The notes under the pieces are model-generated. The model made no database searches. It saw nothing but the letters and a program-made list of their open reading frames with translations, and was not told where the DNA came from. The position numbers and the translations under genes are program-made. This document shows, one piece after another, positions 63,545 to 64,000 of a stretch of 64,000 bases of DNA. The DNA comes from Sphingopyxis alaskensis RB2256. Its GTDB lineage: Bacteria; Pseudomonadota; Alphaproteobacteria; Sphingomonadales; Sphingomonadaceae. Each line of letters begins with the position of its first letter. Position 1 is the stretch's first letter. The stretch spans positions 1,798,001 to 1,862,000 of the forward strand of contig NC_008048.1 of NCBI RefSeq assembly GCF_000013985.1. Direction: 5' to 3'.

Positions 63545-64000
63545 TCATGCCGATGTCCTTTTCCATTGGGCGACCACGACGTCGACCGGCTGCGGCCCGA
63601 GCAGCCACGCGCGCACCTGTTCGCGCACGATGCGCCGATGCCGGGGGTCGGTGAGATAGGGCGCGGGCGATTTTCCCTCGACGCGGGCGAGGAGCAGCGC
63701 GGCGGTCAGCCCGCCTGCACGGCGCAGCAGGTCGGCGTCATCCTCCCAGTCGGTAGCAGCACGATAGGCCGCGACCAGCGCATGCGCGGCTTCGGTCAGG
63801 CGGGGATCGTCAAGCCACACCGCCTTCAGGAGCAGATGCGTCGTGCAGAAGGCGAGATCGAACGCTGGATCGCCATAGACGGCGCATTCGGCGTCGAGAA
63901 AGACGGGGCCATCCTTGCCGACGAGGATATTCTTGGGGCTGACGTCGCCATGGACGAGCGCAATCTTGCGCGCCGCCAGATCGTCGGCGAGCGCGTAAAG
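63545..64000 (-). CDS. APH-family phosphotransferase, C-terminal part (runs off the window)
   Basis: The frame entering from base 64000 reads LYALADDLAARKIALVHGDVSPKNILVGKDGPVFLDAECAVYGDPAFDLAFCTTHLLLKAVWL and ends at the stop at 63545. LVHGDVSPKNILV supplies the catalytic Asp and metal-binding Asn (HGDxxxxN); FLDAECAVYGDPAFDLA is the DFG-like block, with DAE in place of the usual D-W/F-E. These are aminoglycoside/choline-kinase-fold phosphotransferases. About 151 residues are inside; the N-terminus is outside. The substrate is unknown. Confidence 0.85.
   Translation of the reverse strand, partial: LYALADDLAARKIALVHGDVSPKNILVGKDGPVFLDAECAVYGDPAFDLAFCTTHLLLKAVWLDDPRLTEAAHALVAAYRAATDWEDDADLLRRAGGLTAALLLARVEGKSPAPYLTDPRHRRIVREQVRAWLLGPQPVDVVVAQWKRTSA

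Overview
The window is GC-rich, densely coded chromosomal DNA from an alphaproteobacterium, most probably a member of the Sphingomonadaceae (Sphingopyxis or a close relative). The assignment rests on a CckA/ChpT phosphorelay pair, an HdaA next to ppk1 and purM, GAAC-N7-GAAC LexA boxes, a DUF6456 protein, and the style of the intergenic palindromes. No rRNA, integrase, transposase gene or CRISPR array is visible. Almost everything is housekeeping.

Layout. 1-2.3 kb: the start of recF, divergent from a two-gene unit (a 42-aa membrane peptide and a 59-aa PspC protein) preceded by a sigma-54-type promoter and a perfect 20-bp palindrome, then an MDR oxidoreductase. 2.4-5 kb: DUF6456 protein, XRE regulator with a degenerate S24-like C-terminus, glycosyltransferase, two palindromic repeats. 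5-8.1 kb: yajC-secD-secF. 8.4-10.6 kb: tRNA-Pro(GGG), a quinone oxidoreductase, and an endolysin/holin pair of gene-transfer-agent type with a LexA-like box upstream. 10.7-17.7 kb: alaS with an SRPBCC gene, a DUF4019-like protein, GST, agmatinase-like protein, a 271-bp MITE, and recA with its SOS box. 17.7-24.8 kb: response regulator and cckA, M13 peptidase, DUF2062, smpB, dapA. 24.9-30.8 kb: lytic transglycosylase, greB, a caspase-like lipoprotein, a 51-aa membrane peptide, rnpB, an amidase.

30.8-36.8 kb is one tightly packed minus-strand signalling cluster, chpT-cheA-cheW-cheY-cheB-cheR. Together with cckA 16 kb away, the window holds two of the three upper members of the CtrA phosphorelay; ctrA, flagellar genes and chemoreceptors are not here. 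37-42.5 kb: rluD-like synthase, rpoH, membrane LytTR regulator, M23 peptidase, an unknown membrane protein, mtgA. 42.6-49.8 kb: J-domain protein, PPK2, alpha/beta hydrolase, aspS, rnd, ppx. 49.8-56.7 kb: ppk1, hdaA, DUF2066 protein, divergent from purM and a purN fused to an MmcQ/YjbR domain, then ndk. 56.8-64 kb: holC, pepA, lptD, acyl-CoA ligase, a decayed methionine-synthase-like gene and a truncated APH-family kinase.

Themes: cell-wall turnover (GH108 endolysin, SLT, amidase, M23, MtgA), polyphosphate metabolism (ppk1-ppx and a separate ppk2), CckA/ChpT/Che signalling, and at least five kinds of intergenic palindromic repeat. The items most worth following up are the possibly SOS-linked lysis cassette, the sigma-54/palindrome/PspC mini-operon, the PurN-YjbR fusion, and a repeat arm that supplies the purN ribosome-binding site.
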